A stretch of 64,000 bases of DNA, taken from assembly GCF_040327995.1 (NCBI RefSeq), contig NZ_JBEPIJ010000001.1, forward strand, positions 1-64,000, read 5' to 3'. Within the stretch, counting starts at the first letter, position 1; each line of letters starts with the position of its first letter. Positions 36,223 through 45,077 of this stretch are shown piece after piece. The notes beneath the pieces were generated by a model. The model was not told where the DNA came from, made no database searches, and saw nothing but the letters and a program-made list of their open reading frames with translations. Source of the DNA: Solimonas thermocellulolyticum. Lineage in GTDB: Bacteria > Pseudomonadota > Gammaproteobacteria > Nevskiales > Nevskiaceae. The translations under genes and the position numbers were made by a program.

Positions 36223-37427
36223 GTGCGCTCACCCGACAGCCGCCAATCCTTGGGTTCGCGCGGCATGCCCAGCATGCGCTCGGCGATGATGTTGCGCTGG
36301 ATCTCGTCGCTGCCGCCGGCGATGGTCCAGTTGTAGGAGTTCATGAAGTCGAACGGCCAGTTGCCGGTTTCCATGCCACCGCCGCGGATGAAGGGCTCGC
36401 GATACTGGCCCTTTAGACCGGCGATGCGCAGGCCGAGCGCGGTGAAGTCGCGCAGCGTACGCGCGTAGTGCAGCTTGACGATGGATGCGTCACCCGGCGC
36501 CTCGGTCCCCTCGATGCGCTTGAGCAGATACTGGTCGGCCAGCGCGCAGGTCGCGTCCACCTTCGGCGCGAGACGGCCCAAATCGCGGCGCAGGGCGGCG
36601 TCGGCCTCGACCCCACGTTCGCGCATCAGGCCGGTGATGCGACTCAGCGCGTAGCGCATACGATGCGACAGTTCGACCAGCGTCAGGCCGCGCTCGGACG
36701 CCAGCGTCGACTGCGCGACGGCCCAGCCCTGCCCCTGTGCGCCCACGCGGTTCGCGACCGGCACCTTAACCTCGTCGAGGAAGATTTCCGAAAACTCGTC
36801 GTCGCCGGTAATTTGCGCGATCGGCCGTACCGAAACGCCCTTGGCGCGCATGTCGAGCAGCAGGTAGGTGAGCCCCGCCTGCGGCGGCCCGGCGGTGTCG
36901 GTGCGCACCAGCAGCAGGCAATGATCGGCGTGCTGCGCCAGCGTCGACCAGATCTTCTGGCCGTTGACGACGTAGTGTTCGCCGCGCAACTCGGCGCGCG
37001 TGCGCACGGCGGCGAGATCGGAACCGGCGTTCGGTTCGGAAAAGCCCTGGCACCAGACGCGGCCTTGGAGAATCCCTGGCAGGTGCTCACGCTTCTGCGC
37101 CTCGCTGCCCCATTCGATCAGCGTGCAGGCTGCGTGATAAAGCGCGACGAAGAACAGGATCAGCCGCGGTGCGTCGGCGCGCGCGATTTCCTCGTAGATC
37201 ACCTTCTGCTCGGCCAGCGAGCGCCCACCGCCCGGCCAGCCCGCGGGCCAGTGCGGCGTCGCGTAGCCGGCCTGGACCAGCTTGTCGAACCAGGCACGCT
37301 GCGCACGCACGAAGGCATCCTGGTCGCAGCCGGTCATCGCCGCGCGCCAATCGGCGGGCACGTTGCGTTGCAGCCAGGCGCGCACGTCGGCGCGCAGGGT
37401 CTCGGGATCGCCGCTCATCCTCGGCAT
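36219..37427 (-). CDS. Acyl-CoA dehydrogenase, large subunit of a heteromer
   Basis: The 402-residue protein has the FAD/substrate segment QGFSEPNAGSDLAAVRTRAE and ends with IAGGSDEIQRNIIAERMLGM. At the position where medium-chain dehydrogenases have the catalytic Glu (YEGTSQ), it has Gly. The base is therefore expected elsewhere or on the partner subunit, as known for heteromeric FadE pairs. ATGs at 37427 and 37418 are both possible starts. It leads the minus-strand catabolic block and is divergent from an FMN oxidoreductase gene. Confidence 0.9.
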   Translation of the reverse strand: MPRMSGDPETLRADVRAWLQRNVPADWRAAMTGCDQDAFVRAQRAWFDKLVQAGYATPHWPAGWPGGGRSLAEQKVIYEEIARADAPRLILFFVALYHAACTLIEWGSEAQKREHLPGILQGRVWCQGFSEPNAGSDLAAVRTRAELRGEHYVVNGQKIWSTLAQHADHCLLLVRTDTAGPPQAGLTYLLLDMRAKGVSVRPIAQITGDDEFSEIFLDEVKVPVANRVGAQGQGWAVAQSTLASERGLTLVELSHRMRYALSRITGLMRERGVEADAALRRDLGRLAPKVDATCALADQYLLKRIEGTEAPGDASIVKLHYARTLRDFTALGLRIAGLKGQYREPFIRGGGMETGNWPFDFMNSYNWTIAGGSDEIQRNIIAERMLGMPREPKDWRLSGERT

Positions 37428-37623
37428 TATCCCGTCCGCTCCTGCGGCACCGCATGACCGGGCGCGCAGCCTGATTTGCCTGATGTCGCCGCCGACGGCA
37501 GCGCTCGTGAGCGTATCGCTAGACTCGCGCGGCCGGCACGCACCGGCGCGACGATCACCCCATGCCGCCGATCGTCACCCCACCCACCATCGTCGACTCG
37601 GCGTGCGCAACCAACACCAGATC

Positions 37624-38601
37624 ATGGCCCTGAAAACCCGCTTCACCGAACTCGTCGGCATCGAATACCCCATCGTCCAGGGCGGCATGATGTGGGTCGG
37701 CCGCGCCGAACTCGCCGCGGCGGTCTCGAACGCCGGCGGCCTGGGCATCCTCACCGCGCTGACGCAGCCGAGCCCGGATGCGCTGCGCGAAGAAATCGCG
37801 CGCTGCCGCAAGATGACCGACAAGCCCTTCGGCGTGAACCTGACGATCCTGCCGTCGGTGAACCCGCCGCCGTACGCGGAGTACCGCAAGGCGATCATCG
37901 ACAGCGGCGTGACCATCGTCGAGACCGCCGGCCACAATCCGCGCGAGCACGTCGAGGACTTCAAGGCGCACGGCATCAAGGTCATCCACAAATGCACCGC
38001 GGTGCGCCACGCGCTGTCGGCCGAGCGCATGGGCGTGGACGCGATCTCGATCGACGGCTTCGAGTGCGCCGGCCATCCGGGCGAGGACGACATTCCCGGC
38101 CTGGTGCTGATTCCGGCGGCCGCCGACAAGGTGAAGATCCCGATGATCGCCTCCGGCGGCTTCGGCGACGGTCGCGGCCTGGTCGCCGCGCTGGCGCTCG
38201 GCGCCGACGGCATCAACATGGGCACGCGCTTTTGCGCGACGGTCGAGGCGCCGATTCACGACAAGGTCAAGCAGTTGCTGGTCGCCAACGACGAACGCGG
38301 CACCAACGTGATCTTCAAGTCGCTGAAGAACACCGCGCGCGTCTGCAAGAACAGCGTGTCCGATCAGGTCGTGGAAATCCTCAGGCGCCCGGACGCGAAG
38401 TTCGATGACGTCGCGCATCTGGTCAAGGGCGCGCAGGGCCGCGTCGCACTGGAAACCGGCGACATCGACGCCGGCCTGATCTGGGCCGGCCAGGTGCAGG
38501 GCCTGATCCACGACATCCCCACCGTGGCCGAGCTGATGCAGCGCATCGTCGACGACGCCACGCGCATCATTTGCCAGCGCCTGCAGGGCTTGGTGGCCTG
38601 A
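37624..38601 (+). CDS. FMN-dependent NADH:quinone reductase / nitronate monooxygenase family
   Basis: The 325-residue TIM-barrel flavoprotein closely resembles Pseudomonas PA1024: GGMMWVGRAELAAAVSNAGG, then LTQPSPDALREEIARCR, and DGFECAGHPGEDDIPGLVL. PA1024 was first called nitronate monooxygenase and later shown to be an NADH:quinone reductase. The mycobacterial steroid-ring enzyme IpdC is a more distant relative. The start at ATG 37624 begins MALKTRFTELVGIEYPI; the upstream open frame is noise. It is divergent from the acyl-CoA dehydrogenase pair. Confidence 0.88.
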   Translation: MALKTRFTELVGIEYPIVQGGMMWVGRAELAAAVSNAGGLGILTALTQPSPDALREEIARCRKMTDKPFGVNLTILPSVNPPPYAEYRKAIIDSGVTIVETAGHNPREHVEDFKAHGIKVIHKCTAVRHALSAERMGVDAISIDGFECAGHPGEDDIPGLVLIPAAADKVKIPMIASGGFGDGRGLVAALALGADGINMGTRFCATVEAPIHDKVKQLLVANDERGTNVIFKSLKNTARVCKNSVSDQVVEILRRPDAKFDDVAHLVKGAQGRVALETGDIDAGLIWAGQVQGLIHDIPTVAELMQRIVDDATRIICQRLQGLVA

Positions 38602-38643
38602 GGACCGGCACCGCTGCATCAACGACCGGAGGAGATCCGTCGG

Positions 38644-40920
38644 ATGTGCGCCGCCGCAACGAATGTCCTGGGCACCTGGGACGTCACCATGACCACGCCA
38701 AGCGGGCCGCAGCGCATGAAGCTGCACATTCTGACGGCAGGCGCCGGTTTCACCGGGCGTATCGAAAGCCCGATGGGCAATCACGAGATTGCCGGCAGCA
38801 TCGGTGCCGACGGCACGCTGAGCTGGGAGATGAAGGCAACCAAGCCCGTGCCGATCACCGTGCGCTTCAAGGCGCGGATCGACGGCGACCGCTTTAGCGG
38901 CTCGGCGAAGCTCGGCATCTTCGGCTCGTCCACGCTCAGCGGCGAACGCGTCGCAGGCGGCACCGTGACGCCCTCGCCCGTCGCTGCCGAACTCGACGGC
39001 CCGCTCACCGAGGACACGGTCGATCCGACCTACCGCGAGGCCTATATCGACGTCGACGAATGGCGCGACGCACCGGCACCGCACCGCTACGTGCATGGCG
39101 GCTTCGTCGGCACGGATGCGCGCTTCTCGTTCTACTTCCCGCCGCCGGCGCAGTACCGCGGGCGCTTCTTCCACAACACCTACCCGCTGGCGATACACGA
39201 GGACGTGGGCCCGTTCCCGATCGCCTTCGACGTGGCCACCGGCGACCTCGGCTTCACCTTCGACAGCGGCGCCTACTACGTCCAGACCAACCTCGGCGGC
39301 AAGGACCGCGCCGGCATGGCCGATCCGGCCATCGCGGCCTATCGCGTGAACGCCGCCGCGGCGAAGTTCTCGCGCCAGGTGGCGCGCAAGATGTACGGCG
39401 AGCATCGTCCCTGGGGCTATCTGTTCGGCGGCAGCGGCGGTTCGTACCAGGTCATCGGCAGCGCCGAGAACACGCGCGGCATCTGGGATGGCTTCATGCC
39501 CTTCGTCATGGCCACACCCAACGCGATTCCGAGCATGTTCACGATCCGCATGCATGCATTGCGCGTGCTGCGCGAGCGCAACGTGCTGCCGGCGATCATG
39601 GACGCGATCGATCCCGGCGGCAGCGGCGATCCGCACGCCACGCTCAACGCCCGCGAGAGCGCCGCGCTGACCGAAGCCACGCGCATGGGCTTCCCGCCGC
39701 GCGGCTGGTGGGCCTACGAGACGCTCGGCAGCGGCTACTTCGCCGAGGTCGCGCCGCTCGTGCCGATGCTCGACCCGAGCTATGTCGACGATTTCTGGAC
39801 CCAGCCCGGCTATCTGGGCAGCGACGCGGATGAAGGGCTCGACCGCCTGCGCTTCACCTTTGACACGAGCATCGTCCGCACCATCGATGCCTTCCACAAG
39901 AAGGCCGAACTCGCGGCCGTGCCGGAGCGCGACTTCGCCGACGCCCACCTGATCGTGCTCAGCGGCGCGGCGGCGGGCAAGAGCATCCCCATCGCGTGGA
40001 TCGACGGCCGCATCGTCAGCTTCGCGCTGGCGTCCGACCAGACCGCCGTCGCCGCGCTCGCCGCCGGCGATCGCGTGCGCATCGACAACCGCTGGGCGCT
40101 GGCGCTCCAGACCTACCATCGTCACCAACTGCCGAGCCCGGACTACTGCGGCTGGGACCAGTTCCGCACGGCAGACGGCAAGCCGCGGTATCCGCAGCGC
40201 GAGCTTTTGATCGGACCGCTGGCGACCCGCGGCACCGCGGGTTGCATCCCACAAGGACACATCAACGGCAAGATGCTCGTCATCCAGTGCCTGATGGACA
40301 TCGACGCACTGGCCTGGCAGGCCGACTGGTATCGCGGCAAGGTCCGCACCGCGCTCGGCGCGGACTACGAAAACCAGTTCGCGCTGTGGTTCGTCGAGCA
40401 TGCCCAGCACGACAATCCGCAGACGCCGGCCGCGCAGGCGCGCACGGTGAACTTCTCCGGCGTGCTGCAGCAGGGATTGCGCGATCTCGCCGCCTGGGTG
40501 GAACAGGGGCGGCGACCGCACGACACGCGCTATCAGGTCGAGGATGCGCAGGTGCAGGTGCCTGCACGCGCACAGGATCGCGGCGGCATCCAGCCGGTGG
40601 TCGAGCTGCGCGTGAACGGCGGTGTGCGCGCGCAGACCACCGCCGGAACGTCAGTGAGTTTCGAGGCGATCGTCGCACTGCCGCCGGGCGCCGGCAGTCT
40701 GGTTGCGGCGGAATGGGACTTCGAGGGCACCGGCACTTTTCCGGTCACTGCCAAGATCGCGCCCGGACAGTCGCGGCTCGACCTCAAAGCAAGCCATCGC
40801 TATGCGCGGCCCGGTACCTACTTCGCCGTGCTGCGCGCGACGTCGCAGCGCGAAGGCGATGCGCAGACGCCTTACGGGCGCATCCAGAATCTGGGCCGCG
40901 TGCGCGTGGTCGTCCACTGA
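38644..40920 (+). CDS. Three-part protein: lipocalin-like, alpha/beta-hydrolase-like and PKD domains
   Basis: The 758-residue protein has an N-terminal beta-barrel-like domain (about 1-110: GTWDVTMTTPSG, then GIFGSSTLSGER), a large central region with a nucleophile elbow-like GGSGG around S264 and a tannase-like layout, and a C-terminal PKD-like beta-sandwich (about 660-758) with AEWDFEGTGTF and HRYARPGTYFAVLRA. PKD domains are usually outside the cell, yet no signal peptide is seen from ATG 38644 (GGAGGAG lies 9 bp upstream). Hydrolysis of an ester in the surrounding catabolic pathway is an inference. It follows the FMN oxidoreductase by 42 bp. Confidence 0.75.
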   Translation: MCAAATNVLGTWDVTMTTPSGPQRMKLHILTAGAGFTGRIESPMGNHEIAGSIGADGTLSWEMKATKPVPITVRFKARIDGDRFSGSAKLGIFGSSTLSGERVAGGTVTPSPVAAELDGPLTEDTVDPTYREAYIDVDEWRDAPAPHRYVHGGFVGTDARFSFYFPPPAQYRGRFFHNTYPLAIHEDVGPFPIAFDVATGDLGFTFDSGAYYVQTNLGGKDRAGMADPAIAAYRVNAAAAKFSRQVARKMYGEHRPWGYLFGGSGGSYQVIGSAENTRGIWDGFMPFVMATPNAIPSMFTIRMHALRVLRERNVLPAIMDAIDPGGSGDPHATLNARESAALTEATRMGFPPRGWWAYETLGSGYFAEVAPLVPMLDPSYVDDFWTQPGYLGSDADEGLDRLRFTFDTSIVRTIDAFHKKAELAAVPERDFADAHLIVLSGAAAGKSIPIAWIDGRIVSFALASDQTAVAALAAGDRVRIDNRWALALQTYHRHQLPSPDYCGWDQFRTADGKPRYPQRELLIGPLATRGTAGCIPQGHINGKMLVIQCLMDIDALAWQADWYRGKVRTALGADYENQFALWFVEHAQHDNPQTPAAQARTVNFSGVLQQGLRDLAAWVEQGRRPHDTRYQVEDAQVQVPARAQDRGGIQPVVELRVNGGVRAQTTAGTSVSFEAIVALPPGAGSLVAAEWDFEGTGTFPVTAKIAPGQSRLDLKASHRYARPGTYFAVLRATSQREGDAQTPYGRIQNLGRVRVVVH

Positions 40921-40956
40921 GGTCGGCAGCCACGGCGCGCACCGAACGGTGCTGCG

Positions 40957-41760
40957 CTACTTCCGCCCGAACACCGGCTTGCGCTTTTCGATCAGCGCCT
41001 GCACGCCCTCGCGATGATCGGCCTGACGCTGCGACACCGCCTCGTAGGCGATGCCGGCATCCATCAGCGCGGTGGCGATGCGCCTCAGCTCCTGGTTGAG
41101 CAGCACCTTGGTCCAGCGGATGGCATTGCGCGAGCCGTTCAGCAGTTTTTCGCAGAACGCATCGACGGCCGCGTCGAGTTCGGCGGCCGGCAGACAGTGG
41201 TTGACCAGACCGATGTCCGCGGCGCGCTTGGCCGGCACCAGTTCGCCGGTCAGCAGGAACTCCTTGGCCAGACACAGACCGACGCGCTGCGGCCAGATCA
41301 CCGCGCCGCCGTCACCGGCAACGAGGCCGATCGCGACGTGCGGATCCCCGATCTTGGCGTGCTCGGCGGCGAAGATCACATCGCAGAACAGCGCCAGCGT
41401 CGCGCCCAGGCCGACGGCATGCCCGTTGAGCCGGCACACCAGCGGCTTGTCGAGGTCGAGCATCGCAAAGACGATGCGCTTGGCCAAGCGCACCTCCTCG
41501 TCGAACAGATGCGGGTTCTCGGCGTTGTGCCTGACGTGTTCGAGATCGCCGCCGGCCGAGAAGGCGCGACCGGCACCGGTCAGCACGATCACATCGGAAT
41601 GCGCGTCGCGCGCGGCGAAGGCAAAGACCTCGGCCAGCTCCTCGTGCATGCGCAGGTCGACCGCGTTGAGCACATCGGGCCGGTTCAGCGTGATCGTCAG
41701 CCGCCGGCCGGCGCGCGCCAACGCCAGCGTCTCGTAGGCCGGCACCTGCGTCCGGGTCAC
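40957..41760 (-). CDS. Enoyl-CoA hydratase/isomerase family protein
   Basis: The 267-residue crotonase-fold protein has GAGRAFSAGGDLEHV (oxyanion hole) and GHAVGLGATLALFCDVIFA, with the acidic GLVAGDGGAVIWPQ catalytic segment. The start is GTG 41760, 5 bp after the AraC stop; no better start is in frame. It would hydrate 2-enoyl-CoA. Being directly behind an AraC regulator gene, it is likely part of an inducible catabolic pathway. Confidence 0.9.
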   Translation of the reverse strand: MTRTQVPAYETLALARAGRRLTITLNRPDVLNAVDLRMHEELAEVFAFAARDAHSDVIVLTGAGRAFSAGGDLEHVRHNAENPHLFDEEVRLAKRIVFAMLDLDKPLVCRLNGHAVGLGATLALFCDVIFAAEHAKIGDPHVAIGLVAGDGGAVIWPQRVGLCLAKEFLLTGELVPAKRAADIGLVNHCLPAAELDAAVDAFCEKLLNGSRNAIRWTKVLLNQELRRIATALMDAGIAYEAVSQRQADHREGVQALIEKRKPVFGRK

Positions 41761-41765
41761 GTGCG

Positions 41766-42782
41766 TCAATGCCGCGACTCGCCGCCGTCGACGACGACGG
41801 CCTGCGGCTCGGCGCGCACAGTCGCTGCCCCGTTCGTGCGGTACTGGCGCGGACTGATGTTGAACGCGCGCTTGAACATGCGGCTGAAATGCGCGGGGCT
41901 CTTGAATCCGACGCGGTAGGCGATCTCGCTGATCGACGCTTCGCCCGCTCGTGCGGTCGACAGCCACTGGCGGGCGGCCGCCAGGCGCTTGCTCCAGACC
42001 AGCTCCGAAAACGGCGTGCCGTGCTGACGCAGCAGCAACGACAGATAGCGCGGCGATATGCCGCAGCCCTTGGCCACGGCCACGACGCTGAGCTTGGGAT
42101 CGGACAGATGCGTCTCGATGTAGCGCAGCACATCGTGCAGACGCCGCTCGGCGAGGCTCTGGCGACCGGGCAGGCGCGCATCGTGCCCCTTGATCGCGTC
42201 GGCGAGCACGCACAGCGCCGCATCGACCAGCTGCTGTGCAAGCGGCTCGGCAATCTCGCCCTGGTCCTCGAACAGATCGCTCAAGATGCGCTCGGCGAGC
42301 GCGAACCTTCGATTTGCGGCCGGCACGCAAAAGCCGGTCTTGATGTCGTCGTTGAGCGCACGGCGCAGCATGTGCATCGGTACCGTCAGGTGCAGCAACT
42401 CGTAATTGCCGTCCTCGCCCACGCGGCTCTCGACCGTGAACGGCGTCATCGAGCGCGTGACGACGAAGTCTCCGGCCTTGGCCACGCTCTCGCCGCCGGG
42501 ATGCGAGACGCACAGCCAGCCGCGCTTGACGAAGCACACCACGGCGACATCGGTGCCGTCCTCGCGGATATGCGTCCAGGTGCGGCGGAAGAACTGGCGC
42601 GTGCGCGAACGCAGGCGAATGATCGAGCAGGCGCCGACCACCTTGCGCTCGGCGCGCACGTCGATGACCGCGCCGGGATCGATCGAATAATCGCCGACGT
42701 AGTACTCGCGGTTGCGCGGTCCGCGAAATGCTTGCTGGCAGTCCTTGTAGTTGCGCTTGTCGAATGCAAACAGGGTTTCCAT
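41766..42782 (-). CDS. AraC-family transcriptional regulator
   Basis: The 338-residue protein has an N-terminal cupin-like ligand domain (about 1-170) and a C-terminal pair of helix-turn-helix motifs: LSVVAVAKGCGISPRYLSLL and ISEIAYRVGFKSPAHFSRMF, ending FNISPRQYR. AraC proteins usually activate catabolic genes on binding a substrate-like ligand. The enoyl-CoA hydratase gene follows 5 bp later, so it probably controls this operon and perhaps the adjacent acyl-CoA genes. The divergent region toward aguA is 281 bp long. Confidence 0.92.
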   Translation of the reverse strand: METLFAFDKRNYKDCQQAFRGPRNREYYVGDYSIDPGAVIDVRAERKVVGACSIIRLRSRTRQFFRRTWTHIREDGTDVAVVCFVKRGWLCVSHPGGESVAKAGDFVVTRSMTPFTVESRVGEDGNYELLHLTVPMHMLRRALNDDIKTGFCVPAANRRFALAERILSDLFEDQGEIAEPLAQQLVDAALCVLADAIKGHDARLPGRQSLAERRLHDVLRYIETHLSDPKLSVVAVAKGCGISPRYLSLLLRQHGTPFSELVWSKRLAAARQWLSTARAGEASISEIAYRVGFKSPAHFSRMFKRAFNISPRQYRTNGAATVRAEPQAVVVDGGESRH

Positions 42783-43011
42783 CGCCGTCTCCTGCCATCG
42801 GCCGTCGGGCCATCGCCTATAACCGAATCCCCGTGCGAAGGGTTCTTCGTATGAGCCGTGATGCTAGAGAGGCCGGCTCTGTGCGTCCCCGCAGTTGGCG
42901 CGGCGGTATCGACATTTCGCGCACAGACAAGCGGCACGAGCCGCACAGCGCGACGAGCGGCGACCGCTGACCCCTGCCGATTCCGGCTAAAATCCGGCAT
43001 CGTCTATCACA

Positions 43012-43034
43012 GGGCCGCCATGCGCGGCCCTTTT
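43012..43034 (+). terminator. Terminator-like hairpin in the aguA leader
   Basis: GGGCCGC (43012-43018) and GCGGCCC (43024-43030) form a 7-bp stem with a 5-nt loop, followed by TTTT. It lies 30 bp before aguA with no plus-strand gene upstream for about 2.1 kb, so it does not end a coding transcript. TAAAAT (42988-42993) upstream could be a -10. Attenuation of aguAB or a mere mRNA 5' structure are both possible. Confidence 0.5.
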
Positions 43035-43063
43035 GATCTGCGAGCACAGATCGCGTCCCTTCG

Positions 43064-44119
43064 ATGAGTACAAGCATGATTGCGTCCACGGGCGTCTCAA
43101 CCGTGCTCCCGGCCGAATGGGCACCACAGTCCGCCGTACAGCTCACCTGGCCGCGGCCAGACGGTGATTTCGCGCGCGCTTTCGACGCCGTCGAGCGCAC
43201 CTTCATCGCCATCGCCGTCGCCATCGCGCAACGAGAGCCGCTGATCATTGCCTGCGGCCCGGGCGCCGAGGATTTGCGCCGGCGCCTGATCGGAGCCGGC
43301 GCGCCGGCGATGAACCTGCGTCTTTACGAGGTACCGGCGAACGATGTCTGGGCGCGCGACCACGGGCCGATCACGGTGTTTCGCGATGCTCGCCCGCTGC
43401 ACCTGGATTTCGTCTTCAACGGCTGGGGCGGCAAGTTCGAGGCAAGCCTCGATAACCGCATCACGCAGCGGCTCGCCGAGCTGGGCGCATGGCCGGCGCC
43501 GGTGGAGTCGCTGGACTTCGTGCTCGAAGGCGGCGGCATCGAATCCGACGGTCTCGGCACGCTACTGACCACCGAGCGCTGCCTGCTCGCGCCCACGCGC
43601 AATCCGCAGTTCGACAAGGCGCAGATCGAGACGAAGCTGAAGTCGTGGTTCGGCCTGCAGCGCGTGCTGTGGCTGCGCCACGGCGATTTGATCGGCGACG
43701 ACACCGACGGCCACATCGACACCCTCGCGCGTTTTTGCAACGAACGCACCATCGCCTACCAAGCCTGCGAGGACCGCGACGACGCGCACTACGACGAGCT
43801 CAAGGCGATGGAAGCGGAATTGCAAGCGCTGCGCACGCTCGACGGCGCGCCGTACAGGCTCGTACCCTTGCCGCTGCCGCGCGCGATCCACGACGACGAG
43901 GGCCGGCGCCTGCCAGCGGGTTATGCCAACTTTCTGATCCTCAACGGCGCGGTGCTGGTGCCGACCTACGGCGATGCCGACAGCGACGCGCGCGCGCTGG
44001 CGCGCCTGCGGCCGTGCTTTCCCGGACGGGAGGTCGTCGGCATTGATTGCCGCCCCCTCATCGCCCAGTATGGCAGCCTGCACTGCGTGACCATGCAGAT
44101 CTCGAGCGCAATCCGATGA
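43064..44119 (+). CDS. aguA: Agmatine deiminase
   Basis: The 351-residue guanidine-modifying enzyme has NDVWARDHGPITVF, EGGGIESDGLG and GDDTDGHIDTLARF, with a likely catalytic Cys at C341 in GSLHC. AguA hydrolyses agmatine to N-carbamoylputrescine and ammonia. The stop overlaps the aguB start as ATGA. Starts at ATG 43064 and 43076 are both possible. A terminator-like hairpin lies just upstream. Confidence 0.95.
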   Translation: MSTSMIASTGVSTVLPAEWAPQSAVQLTWPRPDGDFARAFDAVERTFIAIAVAIAQREPLIIACGPGAEDLRRRLIGAGAPAMNLRLYEVPANDVWARDHGPITVFRDARPLHLDFVFNGWGGKFEASLDNRITQRLAELGAWPAPVESLDFVLEGGGIESDGLGTLLTTERCLLAPTRNPQFDKAQIETKLKSWFGLQRVLWLRHGDLIGDDTDGHIDTLARFCNERTIAYQACEDRDDAHYDELKAMEAELQALRTLDGAPYRLVPLPLPRAIHDDEGRRLPAGYANFLILNGAVLVPTYGDADSDARALARLRPCFPGREVVGIDCRPLIAQYGSLHCVTMQISSAIR

Positions 44120-45003
44120 AATCTGCCGTCCTTCGCGTCGGGCTGGTGCAGCAGGCCTGCGGCACCGACCTCGACGCCAATCAGCGTGCCTCCGAAGCCG
44201 GCATCCGCGACGCCGCCGCACGCGGCGCGCAACTGGTGCTGCTGCAAGAACTGCATCGCAGCGTCTACTTCTGCCAGCACGAATCGACCGAGCTGTTCGA
44301 TCTCGCCGAGCCCATTCCCGGCCCGTCCACCGAGTGGCTCGGCGCACTTGCCAAGGAATTGAACCTCGTCATCGTCGGCTCGCTGTTCGAGAAGCGCGCC
44401 GCCGGGCTCTACCACAACACCGCGGTCGTGCTCGAACGCGACGGCACGCTCGCCGGCATCTACCGCAAGATGCACATCCCGGACGATCCCGGCTACTACG
44501 AGAAGTTCTATTTCACCCCGGGCGATCTGGGCTTCACACCGATCCAGACCAGCGTCGGCAAGCTCGGCGTGCTGGTGTGCTGGGACCAGTGGTATCCCGA
44601 GGCGGCGCGCCTGATGGCACTGGCCGGTGCCGAGCTGCTGCTCTACCCGACGGCGATCGGCTGGAATCCGCAGGATGCGGCCGAGGAGCGGCAACGCCAG
44701 CGCGACGCCTGGGTTACGATCCAGCGCGCGCACGCGATCGCCAACGGTCTGCCGCTGCTGGTCGCCAACCGCGTCGGCTTCGAGCCCGACCCGACGGGTC
44801 AGTGGCCGGGCGCGCGGTTCTGGGGACACAGCTTCGTCGCCGGCCCGCAGGGCGAGATCATCGACGCCGCCGGCGAGGAACCCACCGTGCTGGTGGCCGA
44901 CATCGACTGCCGGCGCAGCGAGAACGTGCGGCGTTGGTGGCCGTTTCTCCGGGATCGCCGCATCGACGCGTATGCCGATCTCACCAAGCGCTACCGAGAC
45001 TGA
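44116..45003 (+). CDS. aguB: N-carbamoylputrescine amidase
   Basis: The 295-residue nitrilase-fold protein has the Glu-Lys-Cys triad at E45 (LLQELHR), K118 (YRKMHIPDDPGYYEK) and C155 (VLVCWDQWYPEAAR). It converts N-carbamoylputrescine to putrescine, CO2 and ammonia, completing the agmatine route to polyamines with the overlapping aguA. The start at 44116 is set by this overlap; upstream in-frame sequence belongs to aguA. Confidence 0.95.
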   Translation: MKSAVLRVGLVQQACGTDLDANQRASEAGIRDAAARGAQLVLLQELHRSVYFCQHESTELFDLAEPIPGPSTEWLGALAKELNLVIVGSLFEKRAAGLYHNTAVVLERDGTLAGIYRKMHIPDDPGYYEKFYFTPGDLGFTPIQTSVGKLGVLVCWDQWYPEAARLMALAGAELLLYPTAIGWNPQDAAEERQRQRDAWVTIQRAHAIANGLPLLVANRVGFEPDPTGQWPGARFWGHSFVAGPQGEIIDAAGEEPTVLVADIDCRRSENVRRWWPFLRDRRIDAYADLTKRYRD

Positions 45004-45077
45004 GCATCCTCGACCACGCCGCCGCGCGCAGCGCGCCCGTGTCCACCCATGTCCTCCCCCACTCGATCCTTCCGCCG

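Noticed and set aside
37555..40521. A 988-codon open frame on the minus strand opposite the FMN oxidoreductase and hydrolase genes
   Set aside because: Arg/Asp/Val-rich shadow composition and no motif, while both plus-strand genes have clear domains and ribosome sites.
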